12,826 nucleotides of DNA, taken from assembly GCA_026391115.1 (NCBI GenBank), contig JAPLER010000369.1, forward strand, positions 1 to 12,826, in the 5' to 3' direction. Under the pieces are notes generated by a model. That model searched no databases and was not told the origin of the DNA. It was given only the letters and a program-made list of their open reading frames with translations. Numbering within the stretch: position 1 is the stretch's first letter; every line of letters begins with the position of its first letter. Below, one piece after another: positions 1 through 7,690 of the stretch. The DNA is from Bacteroidota bacterium. GTDB taxonomy: Bacteria; Bacteroidota; Bacteroidia; Chitinophagales; Chitinophagaceae. A program made the translations under genes and the position numbers.

Positions 1-1121
1 ATATCTGCTAAGTAAGTTCCATTATCGAACTTAGATCCACAATTGAAAAATCGTCTTATACTATCCACTTTTACTTCTTCTATACTAGAATAAAAAAATG
101 CAATTGGTGTTACAAACTGCCCTTTGGCTCTTACTGTTGTATCGTACCATTCACTAATTTTTCTACCATTGTGCCATACTCTTAAAGTAACATCATATCT
201 ATTAGGAAAAGTGAATTTATGTTTTACTCTTGTGCCAGTTACACCACTTACATAATCTTTAAAATCCCATTCGTAAATAGCGTTTGCAGGCATTTTAGAT
301 GTGTCTGCAATAAAAGTAAATTCCTCGCTGCTTGGGTTGCAGGCATTGGTTTTGCTCCAAAAAAATTTTGCAGTATTTATGTATGCACCTGTATCGTTTA
401 CATAAGTTGCTGGGACAAATACTGGCAAGCTTGTACTATCCTTACAACCATTACTATTATTGATAAATAGCTTTACTATGTAGGTTGTATCTTTTGGTAT
501 AATAGGGAATTTATGTTGCAAATAATTGGTATCTGTTAAATGAGTGCCATCGCCAAAATCCCAATAAATGGCATTTACATAGCCATCTAAAGGAGCTTGA
601 TGCGTACTAAAAAGTGATACAAAATATTTTCTATTACTATCAATACAATCTGCGTGAATACTTAGATTTAAGTTATTCGCTCTTTGACCATAAGGCTTAA
701 CGCGAATAGTCATTGCATCTACTATTTGTCCATTAGTTTTTATTTCTAATTCAACATCCCATTCTCCCTTCATAGGAAAAATATATTCCACTTTTTTGCC
801 AGTTAAAACAATAGTATTAGCCATTCTTATTGTCCAGGTGTAAGTTGTATTTACAGTGTCTGTAATATTGGGAGTATTGGCTGTAAAAAAATAAATTTCG
901 TGGCTTGGATAGCAAGGGGAACTGCGAGCAACAGTTACAGCAATACTATTTTTTGTATAGGTTACAGGAGCTTCTTTAAAAACAACAGTACCTGTAATAA
1001 CAGTATCAACAGAGGGTAAAGTTCCTGTTATGTTATTGGCATCTTTTTTACAAGCAAAAAACAACAATGCCACAATTGTGCAAATGATGTATTGTCGTAT
1101 AATTCTTTTTTGTAAATACAT
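1..1121 (-). CDS. PKD-domain lipoprotein (3' end beyond the left edge)
   Basis: I translated this open frame directly. It starts at the ATG at 1121-1119 and stays open for 373 codons to the window edge, so the C-terminus is missing. It begins with a lipoprotein signal peptide: basic residues near the start (KR at 5-6), a hydrophobic stretch, and an LFFAC lipobox with the acylated Cys at 24, followed by KKD. The mature part is made of PKD-like Ig folds, with WDFGDG at 187-192 and WDFKD at 285-289; the first module has lost the WxFGDG signature. SSPCYPS (67-73) and VKPYGQ (141-146) also occur in the neighbouring upstream gene, so the two are tandem paralogs. Its ATG shares one base with the upstream stop (TAATG), implying a common transcript and coupled translation. 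The expected role is a cell-envelope or surface lipoprotein with adhesive or carbohydrate-binding modules; the ligand is unknown. The fourth PKD domain seen in the paralog would lie outside the window. Confidence 0.85.
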   Translation of the reverse strand, partial: MYLQKRIIRQYIICTIVALLFFACKKDANNITGTLPSVDTVITGTVVFKEAPVTYTKNSIAVTVARSSPCYPSHEIYFFTANTPNITDTVNTTYTWTIRMANTIVLTGKKVEYIFPMKGEWDVELEIKTNGQIVDAMTIRVKPYGQRANNLNLSIHADCIDSNRKYFVSLFSTHQAPLDGYVNAIYWDFGDGTHLTDTNYLQHKFPIIPKDTTYIVKLFINNSNGCKDSTSLPVFVPATYVNDTGAYINTAKFFWSKTNACNPSSEEFTFIADTSKMPANAIYEWDFKDYVSGVTGTRVKHKFTFPNRYDVTLRVWHNGRKISEWYDTTVRAKGQFVTPIAFFYSSIEEVKVDSIRRFFNCGSKFDNGTYLAD

Positions 1122-1431
1122 TATTGATTAACTTTTACAGGAAAAACTCTTGTACCTACACAACCACTACTTGCAGTAACAGTAAGCCTTACATTATATG
1201 TTTTATTGGCAGGGTATGGTGTGGTATATTGGTGAAAAGCATAAGGCGTATTGCTGCTATCACTTGTAAAATCTCCAAAGTCCCAGACTAGTTTTGTAAT
1301 AATATGCCCATCTCCTACTTTGCCCCAACCATCAAATTGTATATAATCTTTAGCAGCATTTAAGTAAGTAAAACTCATATAGGGTATAGGTTTAATATCG
1401 CTACCCAAAGCATATACACTGTATAACAAAC
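1121..1431 (-). pseudogene. Detached C-terminal PKD module of the frameshifted lipoprotein
   Basis: This frame continues the PKD lipoprotein encoded at 2301-1375, displaced by -1. It has no ATG of its own at a sensible place; the first possible start in frame is a TTG at 1429, and a TAG lies just before it at about 1433. It encodes the end of the third module and a complete fourth PKD domain with WDFGD (49-53 counted from that TTG) and the usual terminal strands ending in YNVRLTV and VFPVKVNQ. It stops at TAA 1123-1121, whose last A is the first base of the next gene's ATG. Compared with the paralog, the join lacks about 12 residues as well as the frame, which fits an out-of-frame deletion of roughly 34 or 37 nt better than a single lost base. 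It is probably not translated independently. Confidence 0.7.
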
Positions 1432-2301
1432 TACAGGATATGTTTTTGTATAAACAAAATGATGTGTTAATGGATTACCCCAGTATCTTATGCCTTCACC
1501 CAAATCCCACTCAAACTTAGCATTTGCAGGTAAGCCAATAGTACTTTGTGTAAAGGTGATCATTTCACTATCAATACAAGCATTGGTTTTGGTGTAAGTA
1601 ATACCACCAACATTGGTGTAACTAGCAGGTACAAAAACTGTTGAATCATCAAAACTATCTTTACAACCCGCGTGGCTGGTAGCTGTCATTTTAACTTTGT
1701 AATATTTATCTACATTAAGTTCAGGAAATAGATGTTCTGTGTATGAAGTAGCTACACTAGATGTTGTACCATCTTTCCAATCCCAAGAATAATTTACAAT
1801 AGAACCTGTAGTAATATTGGTTTGTGCATTAAAAGCCACCCAATTGGGATTTTTATAATCGTTAAGCTGGCAACCATATACTGCAAATGGAGTAGCGTGC
1901 TGCCCATAAGGTTTTACAGATGTGGTTAATACTTGCTGAATAGTTCCATTTACATAAACTGTAAGCTTTACTGTATATACATTCCAATATTCATACATAT
2001 GTTGCACATAATTTCCTGTTGCAGTGCCACCATCTCCAAACTCCCATTTATACTCTGCATTTGATGGAAAGTTTGTAGAGATGATACTGTCATAAAAAAT
2101 TTCATTACTAGGATGACAGGGAGAAGTGCGTGTCATTCTATAAGTAAGATTGGCAGATGAAACATAAACGGTATCGCCACTGCTTACAATATTACCTGGA
2201 ATGATAGTAGCATTGGGGGTATAAATAGTTTCGGTTTTGGTACAAGCAAATAAAACTATACTCAATACAAAAATTATTGAAAAACTTTTTATTGTTTTCA
2301 T
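1375..2301 (-). CDS. PKD-domain lipoprotein, N-terminal part of a frameshifted gene
   Basis: This part has 308 codons from the ATG at 2301. I preferred that start over a TTG 30 nt upstream because it directly precedes a lipoprotein signal peptide (Lys at 2 and 5, hydrophobic 7-18, LFAC lipobox with Cys at 20, then TKTE). Three PKD-like modules carry WEFGDG (86-91), WDWKDG (173-178) and WDLGEG (265-270). SPCHPS (60-65), VKPYGQ (129-134) and GCKDS (212-216) match the downstream paralog at equivalent places. The third PKD module is cut short after roughly residue 290: the frame runs into nonhomologous residues and stops, while the expected continuation lies in the -1 frame at 1429-1121. The gene is therefore probably a pseudogene or carries a sequence error, although a truncated lipoprotein could still be made. 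It is transcribed divergently from the porin gene. The likely role is an envelope or surface lipoprotein of unknown ligand. Confidence 0.8.
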   Translation of the reverse strand: MKTIKSFSIIFVLSIVLFACTKTETIYTPNATIIPGNIVSSGDTVYVSSANLTYRMTRTSPCHPSNEIFYDSIISTNFPSNAEYKWEFGDGGTATGNYVQHMYEYWNVYTVKLTVYVNGTIQQVLTTSVKPYGQHATPFAVYGCQLNDYKNPNWVAFNAQTNITTGSIVNYSWDWKDGTTSSVATSYTEHLFPELNVDKYYKVKMTATSHAGCKDSFDDSTVFVPASYTNVGGITYTKTNACIDSEMITFTQSTIGLPANAKFEWDLGEGIRYWGNPLTHHFVYTKTYPVVCYTVYMLWVAILNLYPI

Positions 2302-2399
2302 TTTAATAAGATTAAACAGCATTTTACGCAAGATATGAATATAAAAGTCGTTTGAATTAAATTGTTACAGCAGGTTGTGTAAATTGAGTCTAAGTATTT

Positions 2400-2411
2400 G
2401 TTAATATTAAC
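2400..2411. promoter_or_regulatory. 12-bp perfect palindrome in the divergent intergenic region
   Basis: GTTAATATTAAC is a perfect 12-bp palindrome, roughly midway between the divergent PKD lipoprotein (start 2301) and porin (start 2476). Its position suits an operator, but the region is very AT-rich and such palindromes arise by chance. Downstream, TTAATTTG at 2452-2459 matches 7 of 8 positions of the Bacteroidota -7 box TAnnTTTG and could serve the porin gene, but I see no well-placed -33 TTG. No clear promoter was found for the minus-strand operon. Confidence 0.2.
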
Positions 2412-2475
2412 ATAATAAAAAAATACACTGTAAGTTTTAATAGCAGCGTTGTTAATTTGCACACATTTTTAATTA

Positions 2476-4500
2476 ATGCGTTGTAGATTCCTCTTCATAT
2501 TTTTATTGTTATTGGCAAATAATTTGTTTGCACAAAAAACATTGGTACCCGAGAGTGGTAGTGGCTTTCCAACTAATATTGGCAATGGCACAGGTAGCAA
2601 TAGTGGTGATAAAACAGCGAATAAAACCTTTGAAGCTAGAAATGATGCGGCAGATTCCATCACCATTTTTTACAGAAAATACAATCAAAACAAAATACAG
2701 TTTTTAGATTCTTCTATCAATAATTTTAACATTAGGTTTCCTTTGCCCAATTACTATCAAGATTTGGGTAATTTAAGCACTGCTGCAAGAAGTTTAATTT
2801 TCAATCCATTGCTTACAGCAGGCTTTGGTGCTGGATTTCATCAGTTTGATGTATATAATTATTCGTTAGAAAATACCAAGCTTTTTAATACCACAAAACC
2901 TTACACAGAATTGGCATATTTACTAGGCAGCAATTCTGAGCAATTAATTAATGTACTGCATACACAAAATAAAAAAGACAATCTTAACTTTAGTTTAGAA
3001 TACAGATTTGTAAATGCTCCAGGTATTTTTAAAAACCAGAACGCCAGTTTAAACAATACCAGATTTGTATTACAATATCAAAGTCCAAGTAAGCGATATC
3101 ATTTGCTTACCATTTATATTGCCAATAAAAATGCAGCTAGTGAAAATGGAGGTTTGGTAGATGTGAACAAATTAGATTCTTTAACACTTGGTAGTCCATT
3201 TGAGTTACAAGCAAAACTTGGACCTAATAATATCATTCGTAGAAGTCCATTTAGCACCACTGTTTACACAGGAAATATTTACAAGCAAACAAGTTTTACT
3301 GTTCGCCAGCAATACGACTTGGGTCAAAAAGATTCCATTGTAACTGATAGTTCTGTGGTAAAATTATTTTATCCTAGACTACGTTTACAACATTTGATTT
3401 CTATTAAAAGTAACAGTTTTGGCTTCAACGATTTTTATGCAGATTCTACAAATTATCAAAAATATTTTGGTGTAAATATTAAAGCCAATGCAAGTGGTTA
3501 TTACGATACGATTACCCATCAAGACAATTGGAATATTTTATCAAACGAGTTGAGTGTTATTTCTTTTCCTGATAAAAAAAATGCAGCACAATATATTAAA
3601 GCAAGTGCAACTTTAGAGAATATTTCAGGCAATTTTAATGATAAAGCAACTGACAAATTTTATAATTTATTTGTGGGTGGAGAATATAGAAACAGAACAA
3701 AAAATAAGATTTGGGATATTGAAGCTGCTGCCCAAATTTATTTGAGTGGTTATAATAAAGGAGATTATAATGCAGAAATAAATTTACAAAAACTGGTGAG
3801 CAAAAAAACTGGCAGTTTAGAAATTGGTTTTCAAAATGTAAACAGAACACCTGAGTATATTTTTAATCCTAATTCATCCTTTTTAATAACCAATAGGAAG
3901 GATTATAACAAAGAAAATACAGCTAAATTTTGGGGCAAATACGTAAACAGTAAAATTAATTTAAGCCTTACAGCCGAGTATTTTGTATTGAGTAATTACT
4001 TGTATTTTGATAGTTTTTTTACTGCTAAACAAGAAGCTGCTTTGCTTAATGTTTTACATATTGGTGTAGAAAAGAAAATGCATCTTGCCAAAAATATCAA
4101 TTGGTACACTAGTCTTCATTTACAACAAACAACAGCCAATGCACCTATTAATATGCCTACAGTTTTAATGAATAACAGGTTTGTATTTGAGGGCACCTTT
4201 TACAAAAATTTATTTTTAGCAACAGGTGTAGAAGTAAGGTATATCAGTAATTACAAACCCAATGGCTACTCTCCTCTTATTGGCCAATTCTTTTATCAAA
4301 ACAATTACACCCTTGCCAATAAGCCAGATATTAATTTCTTCTTCAATTTTAGAATAAAGAGTTTTAAAGGGTTTTTGAGGGTTGAGAATTTGAATACTTT
4401 ATTAGGTAGTGGTCAAAAAAAATACAACTTTAGTCTGGAACAATATCCAATGCAAAGTTTATGGATGCGTTTTGGTGTTTGGTGGAATTTTATCAATTAG
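2476..4500 (+). CDS. Putative outer-membrane porin (Porin_10-like)
   Basis: The product has 674 residues starting at ATG 2476. A Sec signal peptide is clear: Arg at 2 and 4, a Leu/Phe-rich core, and NLFAQ with cleavage probably after Ala19. A low-complexity Gly/Ser/Asn segment follows at about 25-47, then a long region of alternating hydrophobic/polar strands rich in Tyr, Phe and Asn, ending in aromatic residues (WMRFGVWWNFIN). This is typical of a Bacteroidota outer-membrane beta-barrel. The early motifs (FYRKYNQNKIQFLDSSINNF, then a DLGNLSTAARSL-like stretch) resemble the family annotated 'putative porin' (Pfam Porin_10); I assign this by recognition, not by a search. It has no plug domain or TonB box, so it is not a SusC-type transporter. 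The substrate is unknown. The kinase gene begins 86 nt downstream on the same strand. Confidence 0.8.
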   Translation: MRCRFLFIFLLLLANNLFAQKTLVPESGSGFPTNIGNGTGSNSGDKTANKTFEARNDAADSITIFYRKYNQNKIQFLDSSINNFNIRFPLPNYYQDLGNLSTAARSLIFNPLLTAGFGAGFHQFDVYNYSLENTKLFNTTKPYTELAYLLGSNSEQLINVLHTQNKKDNLNFSLEYRFVNAPGIFKNQNASLNNTRFVLQYQSPSKRYHLLTIYIANKNAASENGGLVDVNKLDSLTLGSPFELQAKLGPNNIIRRSPFSTTVYTGNIYKQTSFTVRQQYDLGQKDSIVTDSSVVKLFYPRLRLQHLISIKSNSFGFNDFYADSTNYQKYFGVNIKANASGYYDTITHQDNWNILSNELSVISFPDKKNAAQYIKASATLENISGNFNDKATDKFYNLFVGGEYRNRTKNKIWDIEAAAQIYLSGYNKGDYNAEINLQKLVSKKTGSLEIGFQNVNRTPEYIFNPNSSFLITNRKDYNKENTAKFWGKYVNSKINLSLTAEYFVLSNYLYFDSFFTAKQEAALLNVLHIGVEKKMHLAKNINWYTSLHLQQTTANAPINMPTVLMNNRFVFEGTFYKNLFLATGVEVRYISNYKPNGYSPLIGQFFYQNNYTLANKPDINFFFNFRIKSFKGFLRVENLNTLLGSGQKKYNFSLEQYPMQSLWMRFGVWWNFIN

Positions 4501-4573
4501 CAATGGCCAAACCAAACATCATCAATTTCTTCCATTTATAATCTTGTTCAAAAAAAGCAACAACTAACTTACC

Positions 4574-4581
4574 TAAATTTG
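4574..4581 (+). promoter_or_regulatory. Candidate Bacteroidota -7 promoter element upstream of the LytS-type kinase
   Basis: TAAATTTG fits the primary sigma consensus TAnnTTTG exactly. It lies 5 nt before the ATG at 4587, so a transcript from it would be nearly leaderless. The nearest upstream TTG (4544-4546) is 27 nt away, longer than the usual spacing of about 17-23. The same 12-mer, CCTAAATTTGTT, precedes the sensor kinase gene at 6482. Confidence 0.3.
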
Positions 4582-4586
4582 TTGCA

Positions 4587-5624
4587 ATGAGGAATAATAC
4601 TTCAACATATTGGTTGTGTCAAATTGGTGGATGGAGTACATACTGTATTGTATATACATTTTTTTACTTTACCATCAGAACACAACCTCAGCCACATTTT
4701 TACGAAACTGTTTTTATAGACGCTTCATTAGGATTAATTGTTACTCACGCAATGCGATTGATTATTAAAGCTGGAAGCTTTTTTAAATTATCGCTTTCAA
4801 AACAAGTGCTGGCATTTGTTGCAACCACTTTAGTATTTGCTTTTTGTTATGCATTTTTAATGGTTTTTGTAGAAGATAAATTGGATATACTAAGTGAACA
4901 CATTAAAAAATATCCATTCATTAATAAGGTTATTAGGGTTTGGTATGCAGCTTTCTTATTCCTTACCATTTGGAATTTATTGTATTATCTTTTTCATTAT
5001 GTACGCAAAAGTCAATCTCAACAATTAGATAAAATTCGTTTAGAAAGTCTGGTAAAAGAGCTTGAGTTGAAAACTATTAAATCTCATATTCATCCACATT
5101 TTATTTTCAATACACTCAATAGCATTAGAGCATTGGTAGATGAAAATCCAGAGAACGCTAGAACAGCTATTACACAATTGAGCAATATTTTGCGAAGTAG
5201 TATGTATGCAGAAAAAGTAGATTCAAGTACAGTCGAAAAAGAATTGAGTATTGTAAAAGATTATCTTGCTTTAGAGTTAATTCGTTTTGAAAAAAGATTA
5301 AATATTGAGTATACAATTGATGAAGATACACTTGACCAACCTGTGCCACCAATGATGCTGCAAACACTTGTTGAAAATGCAATTAAACATGGCATTAGTA
5401 AACAAATTAATGGTGGCACTATAAAAATCATTTCAGATTTTAAAGATAATTATCACGAGTTGATTGTTCAAAATACTGGGCAATTAAATGGTAGCATTAA
5501 TGCTGAAGGTTTTGGTATAGCTAGCACTTATGATAGGTTGAATTTATTATTTGGCAACAAAGCACAATTTGAATTAAAGAATATTGAAAGTATGGTTCAG
5601 GCAAGAATTATAATGCCCATATAA
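4587..5624 (+). CDS. LytS/YpdA-type sensor histidine kinase (His_kinase family)
   Basis: The product has 345 residues. The N-terminal part is membrane-embedded, with hydrophobic segments at about 15-32, 44-62, 72-95 and 117-138, and no recognised extracellular sensor domain. A short coiled-coil-like linker (about 140-165) leads to the His_kinase domain, with HPHFIFNTLNSI at 169-180; His171, in the conserved PHF motif, is the expected phospho-acceptor. The ATP-binding domain has an N-box LVENAIKHG (261-269) and a G-box-like GFGIAST (308-314). This is the kinase class that pairs with LytTR-type regulators, and such a regulator follows 33 nt downstream on the same strand, so the two form a two-component system. 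The stimulus is unknown. The porin gene just upstream is a possible functional neighbour, but nothing in the sequence proves the link. Confidence 0.93.
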   Translation: MRNNTSTYWLCQIGGWSTYCIVYTFFYFTIRTQPQPHFYETVFIDASLGLIVTHAMRLIIKAGSFFKLSLSKQVLAFVATTLVFAFCYAFLMVFVEDKLDILSEHIKKYPFINKVIRVWYAAFLFLTIWNLLYYLFHYVRKSQSQQLDKIRLESLVKELELKTIKSHIHPHFIFNTLNSIRALVDENPENARTAITQLSNILRSSMYAEKVDSSTVEKELSIVKDYLALELIRFEKRLNIEYTIDEDTLDQPVPPMMLQTLVENAIKHGISKQINGGTIKIISDFKDNYHELIVQNTGQLNGSINAEGFGIASTYDRLNLLFGNKAQFELKNIESMVQARIIMPI

Positions 5625-5657
5625 TTTTGATTTAATAACTAATAATTAATAAATAAC

Positions 5658-6383
5658 ATGATCAAGTCTATTATTATTGATGATGAGCGTTTAGCAAGAA
5701 GTGAACTCAGAAAATTATTAAAGGAACATCCAGAAATTAATGTTATTGAAGAAGCTGCAAATGCAGATGAAGGTATTGAAAAGATCGAAACTTTTAGTCC
5801 TGATTTAATTTTTCTAGATATACAAATGCCCGGCAAAACCGGCTTTGATTTATTGGCAGAATTAGATAAAATACCTAAAGTAATTTTTACAACTGCATAC
5901 AATGAATATGCCTTAAAAGCCTTTGAGGTAAACGCTTTAGACTATTTATTAAAACCCATTGAACCAAAAAGATTAAGTGATGCTATCCATAAAGTACAAG
6001 ATGAATTGGCAAAAGAAAGAATGGGTTTACATAACAGTAAAGGACCATTAACAGATGCAGATCAGGTATTTGTAAAAGATGGTGAACGTTGCTGGTTTGT
6101 AAAGTTAAGTGAAGTAAGATTGTTTGAAAGTGTTGGTAATTATGCCAAAGTATTTTTTAGCACCAACAAGCCTTTGGTATTGAAATCTTTAAATGCACTT
6201 GAGGAAAGACTAGATGAAAGGACTTTTTTTAGAGCAAACAGAAAACACATTATTAATGTTAAATGGATTGAAAAAATTGAACCTTATTTTAATGGTGGTT
6301 TATTGGTTGAATTAAAAGGAGGAGAAAAAATAGAAGTAAGTCGCAGACAAACTGTAAAGTTTAAAGAAATGATGAGTTTTTAA
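5658..6383 (+). CDS. LytTR-family response regulator
   Basis: The product has 241 residues starting at ATG 5658. The receiver domain spans about 1-120: the acidic pair is Asp8-Asp9, the phospho-acceptor is Asp54 in IFLDIQMPG, the switch Thr is Thr78 or Thr79 in VIFTTAY, and Lys99 sits in LLKP. A linker follows, then a LytTR DNA-binding domain at about 137-240 with FFRANRKHIINV (190-201) and a C-terminal VSRRQTVKFK segment, both diagnostic of the family. The length is normal for a LytTR regulator. It is the partner of the LytS-type kinase encoded 33 nt upstream and is probably co-transcribed with it. A strong hairpin terminator follows its stop. Target promoters cannot be named; LytTR proteins usually bind paired direct repeats, which I did not identify here. 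Confidence 0.95.
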   Translation: MIKSIIIDDERLARSELRKLLKEHPEINVIEEAANADEGIEKIETFSPDLIFLDIQMPGKTGFDLLAELDKIPKVIFTTAYNEYALKAFEVNALDYLLKPIEPKRLSDAIHKVQDELAKERMGLHNSKGPLTDADQVFVKDGERCWFVKLSEVRLFESVGNYAKVFFSTNKPLVLKSLNALEERLDERTFFRANRKHIINVKWIEKIEPYFNGGLLVELKGGEKIEVSRRQTVKFKEMMSF

Positions 6384-6401
6384 GAATTTGAAAATTTCGA
6401 T

Positions 6402-6433
6402 AAAAAAGAGATACAGCAATGTGTCTCTTTTTT
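6402..6433. terminator. Rho-independent terminator after the LytTR regulator
   Basis: A 13-bp stem pairs AAAAAAGAGATAC (6402-6414) with GTGTCTCTTTTTT (6421-6433) around the 6-nt loop AGCAAT, with one G-U pair. The right arm ends in a T-run on the plus strand and the left arm begins with an A-run, so it could work in both directions. It lies 18 nt after the regulator stop and ends the kinase-regulator operon, separating it from the next kinase gene. Confidence 0.85.
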
Positions 6434-6456
6434 ATTTATAAATACTCAAGTAATCC

Positions 6457-6464
6457 TAAATTTG
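6457..6464 (+). promoter_or_regulatory. Candidate -7 promoter element upstream of the orphan sensor kinase
   Basis: TAAATTTG matches TAnnTTTG exactly and lies between the preceding terminator and the ATG at 6482, a convincing location. The expected start site would give a leader of about 10 nt. I see no clear TTG at the expected -33 distance, only T-rich sequence from the terminator arm. Confidence 0.4.
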
Positions 6465-6481
6465 TTAACTATCAATTATAA

Positions 6482-7630
6482 ATGTTACAACGCCTTACAC
6501 ATTTTAAAACCATTTTAGCACTTATTGCAATTTTAATTGTAAGTGGTACTATTTTCTACTCTCAATACATTGCAAAAAAAATCGCTTTTGAAGAGAGATT
6601 AAAAATTGATACTTGGGCAGAAGCAACAAGAACTTTATTAGATACAACAACTACTGAGTTTAACAATCTTGCAGCTAAAATAAGTACTGATAGTATGGAG
6701 ATTCCTGCAATAATGGTAACAGAAAAAAATGAAGTTCTTGCTTTAAGAAACGTAGATACTTTCGATATTAAAAACAAAAAACAATTTCTTGAAAATAAGA
6801 TAGCAACTTTTAAAAACATACACCAATCCATTGAATGGAAAAACCCCAATGATACCACACAAATCAATATTGTTTATTATGGCGAAAGTAAATTACTAAA
6901 TGAAGTAAGGTATTATCCAATCGTACAGTTAATCATTGTTATTTTATTTATCACTATTGTATTATTAGCATTGCATAGCAATTATAGAAGTACACAAAAC
7001 CAAGTATGGGCTGGGCTTGCAAAAGAAACTGCACATCAACTAGGCACACCTGTAAGTAGTTTAGAAGGTTGGGTTGAAGTATTAAAAGATATTAAAGGCA
7101 ACGAAAAAATAGTTCCAGAAATGGAAAAAGATGTGCATCGTTTACAGCTCATTAGCGATAGGTTTGGTAAAATAGGTAGCACACCACAACTTGAAGAAAA
7201 AGACATTGTACAACAAGTACAATATATGATGGACTATATAAAAAAGCGTGCTGGTCACAATATCAAATTTACTTTAAACACAAACCAATCTAGCATAATT
7301 GGCAAAGTTTCTCCTCCATTATTTGATTGGGTTATAGAAAATCTTTTAAAAAATGCACTTGATGCCATGGAAGGGAAAGGAAGCATTACTGTAGCAATAA
7401 ATAACCTAGAAAATAAAATTATAATAGAAGTAACCGACACAGGAAAAGGTATTAGTAAAGCCAATATTGACAAGGTTTTTAAACCAGGATTTACAACAAA
7501 AAAGCGTGGCTGGGGCTTGGGTTTAACCTTAACGAAAAGAATAGTAGAGCAATATCATAAGGGTATTATTTATGTAAAAAATAGTGAATTAAATAAGGGT
7601 ACAACCTTTAAAATTGAATTGAAAAAATAG
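6482..7630 (+). CDS. Membrane sensor histidine kinase (HisKA type), orphan
   Basis: The product has 382 residues. One membrane helix spans about 9-30 and a second about 146-164, enclosing a periplasmic sensor segment of roughly 115 residues that I cannot assign to a family. There is no evident HAMP domain. The H-box follows the second helix closely: KETAHQLGTP with His185 as phospho-acceptor. The HATPase domain has its N-box at ENLLKNALDAMEG (286-298), G1 at DTGKG (319-323), an F-box VFKPGFTTK (332-340) and G2 at GWGLGL (343-348). All catalytic motifs are intact, so it should be active. No response regulator follows, so its partner is encoded elsewhere or is shared. A terminator precedes the gene, so it is probably transcribed separately from the LytS/LytTR pair. 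The next gene is 60 nt downstream on the same strand. Confidence 0.93.
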   Translation: MLQRLTHFKTILALIAILIVSGTIFYSQYIAKKIAFEERLKIDTWAEATRTLLDTTTTEFNNLAAKISTDSMEIPAIMVTEKNEVLALRNVDTFDIKNKKQFLENKIATFKNIHQSIEWKNPNDTTQINIVYYGESKLLNEVRYYPIVQLIIVILFITIVLLALHSNYRSTQNQVWAGLAKETAHQLGTPVSSLEGWVEVLKDIKGNEKIVPEMEKDVHRLQLISDRFGKIGSTPQLEEKDIVQQVQYMMDYIKKRAGHNIKFTLNTNQSSIIGKVSPPLFDWVIENLLKNALDAMEGKGSITVAINNLENKIIIEVTDTGKGISKANIDKVFKPGFTTKKRGWGLGLTLTKRIVEQYHKGIIYVKNSELNKGTTFKIELKK

Positions 7631-7676
7631 TTGCCACAAATTTTGTTAATCATCAGTATTCCTGCATTCGTGGCAA
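7631..7676. repeat. Imperfect inverted repeat between the sensor kinase and the BNR protein
   Basis: TTGCCACAAAT (7631-7641) pairs with ATTCGTGGCAA (7666-7676) at 10 of 11 positions, around a loop of 24 nt. On the plus strand the right arm is followed by A residues, not a T-run, so it is not a conventional terminator for the kinase gene; read on the minus strand, T-rich sequence follows within 3 nt. It could be a dispersed REP-like intergenic element, an mRNA stem shielding the 3' end, or a regulatory site before the gene at 7691. Confidence 0.45.
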
Positions 7677-7690
7677 AAAAATAGAGAAAA

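Noticed and set aside
219..470. Plus-strand open frame of 83 codons.
   Set aside because: It is antisense to the PKD lipoprotein that continues past the left edge; the minus-strand frame has WDFGDG motifs and a lipobox.
1378..1433. Programmed -1 frameshifting to join the two PKD lipoprotein frames.
   Set aside because: I see no X XXY YYZ slippery heptamer in the correct phase in the overlap, and the join also lacks about 12 residues relative to the paralog, which favours a deletion.
2476..4500. SusC/TonB-dependent transporter for the beta-barrel gene.
   Set aside because: At 674 residues it lacks a plug domain, a TonB box and the carboxypeptidase-like N-terminal domain, and no SusD partner follows.
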